DNA from: Auanema rhodensis
Taxonomy: Eukaryota > Nematoda > Chromadorea > Rhabditida > Rhabditidae
Length of the DNA: 64,000 nucleotides
Direction of reading: 5' to 3'
Assembly: GCA_964057225.1 (NCBI GenBank)
Contig: OZ059896.1
Location: forward strand, 8,990,001-9,054,000
Positions within the stretch are counted from its first letter, which is position 1. Each line of letters opens with the position of its first letter. Under the pieces are notes generated by a model that was not told where the DNA came from, did not search any database, and was given only the letters and a program-made list of their open reading frames with translations. Shown in pieces: positions 63,404 to 64,000 of the stretch. The position numbers and the translations under genes are program-made.

Positions 63404-64000
63404 GCAGATTGAAACAAAAGACACCAGATGCAGATATTGAACCCAGTTGGTTGAAAATTCAAAAAATGCTCTAGTACTTACACTAAATCACTTTTTATTT
63501 TCTTTAATCTATCAGAAAAGGAAAATGAACCGTTATATTTCAGCAAAGAAAGTACTTTTTCAATCATAAAAACAAATGATCAAGAAATTTACAGAGAAAA
63601 TAATCCGTACTTTGGAATAGCGTTTAAGTTTATCCATTCACACTGATACCTTTCAAACAGAAGCCGAAAACAGCTGCAGCTTGTACTTTTTCTACCATTC
63701 AATTCTTGAAACTCATGATTCTTTTTGTCTGATCTATATGCCGCCAAGTACAGAAAAAAGTGAAAATTATTTAATAAGATTCATAAAGACTAGACTGGAG
63801 TGAATAATTCACAGAACAAAACTATGAGTACATATTGAAGTTATTTTTTTGGTTAAGGGCAGAAGAAATTGGATTAAGTAAAAACAATACAATAAATAAA
63901 ATTACAATATGATTTAATAACTTAAAAAACACAACCATACATATGAACCTGAAATCCCACCTACAGATTTGAAAAGGTCAGTAATCAAAACGGGATATGG

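Overview
The window reads as nuclear genomic DNA of an AT-rich nematode, probably a rhabditid related to Caenorhabditis. Evidence: short introns of about 30-50 nt ending in TTTCAG or TTTTAG, minus-strand genes whose predicted proteins closely follow C. elegans family members (a GON-1 type ADAMTS protease and a JAC-1 type p120/delta-catenin carrying fibronectin III domains), and abundant (GA/CT)n, (TA)n and (CAT)n microsatellites. Gene density is low: four well or fairly well supported protein genes plus one small cysteine-rich membrane protein gene in 64 kb.

Layout. 1-7.8 kb: no convincing gene, only microsatellites. 7.8-9.0 kb (minus): three exons of a small single-pass membrane protein with a six-cysteine ectodomain. 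10.2-12.7 kb (minus): a tentative three-exon gene of unknown function. 15.2-17.9 kb (minus): an unrecognised intracellular protein of about 700 residues with ankyrin-like segments. 18.7-27.1 kb (minus): a jac-1 type catenin with four FN3 domains, armadillo repeats and a C-terminal PDZ ligand. One of its introns holds a complete plus-strand DM9/DUF3421 gene (19.9-21.2 kb). 27.1-30.4 kb: upstream sequence, T-rich on the minus strand, with a possible small secreted ORF and a frame-broken coding remnant. 30.45-43.3 kb (minus): the gon-1 orthologue, complete from signal peptide to GON domain, with two probable upstream untranslated exons. 43.5-60 kb: strongly purine-rich on the plus strand with only isolated exon-like fragments, perhaps the long 5' part of a minus-strand transcript. 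60-64 kb: skew reverses, CT microsatellites and one possible plus-strand terminal exon.

Functionally, the two large genes act at the cell surface and matrix: the catenin binds cadherin juxtamembrane tails at junctions, while GON-1 is a secreted metalloprotease remodelling basement membrane during gonad and pharynx morphogenesis. No operon, RNA gene, CRISPR array or intact transposon was identified by reading. Exon boundaries were assigned by hand from splice motifs and reading frame, without alignment.
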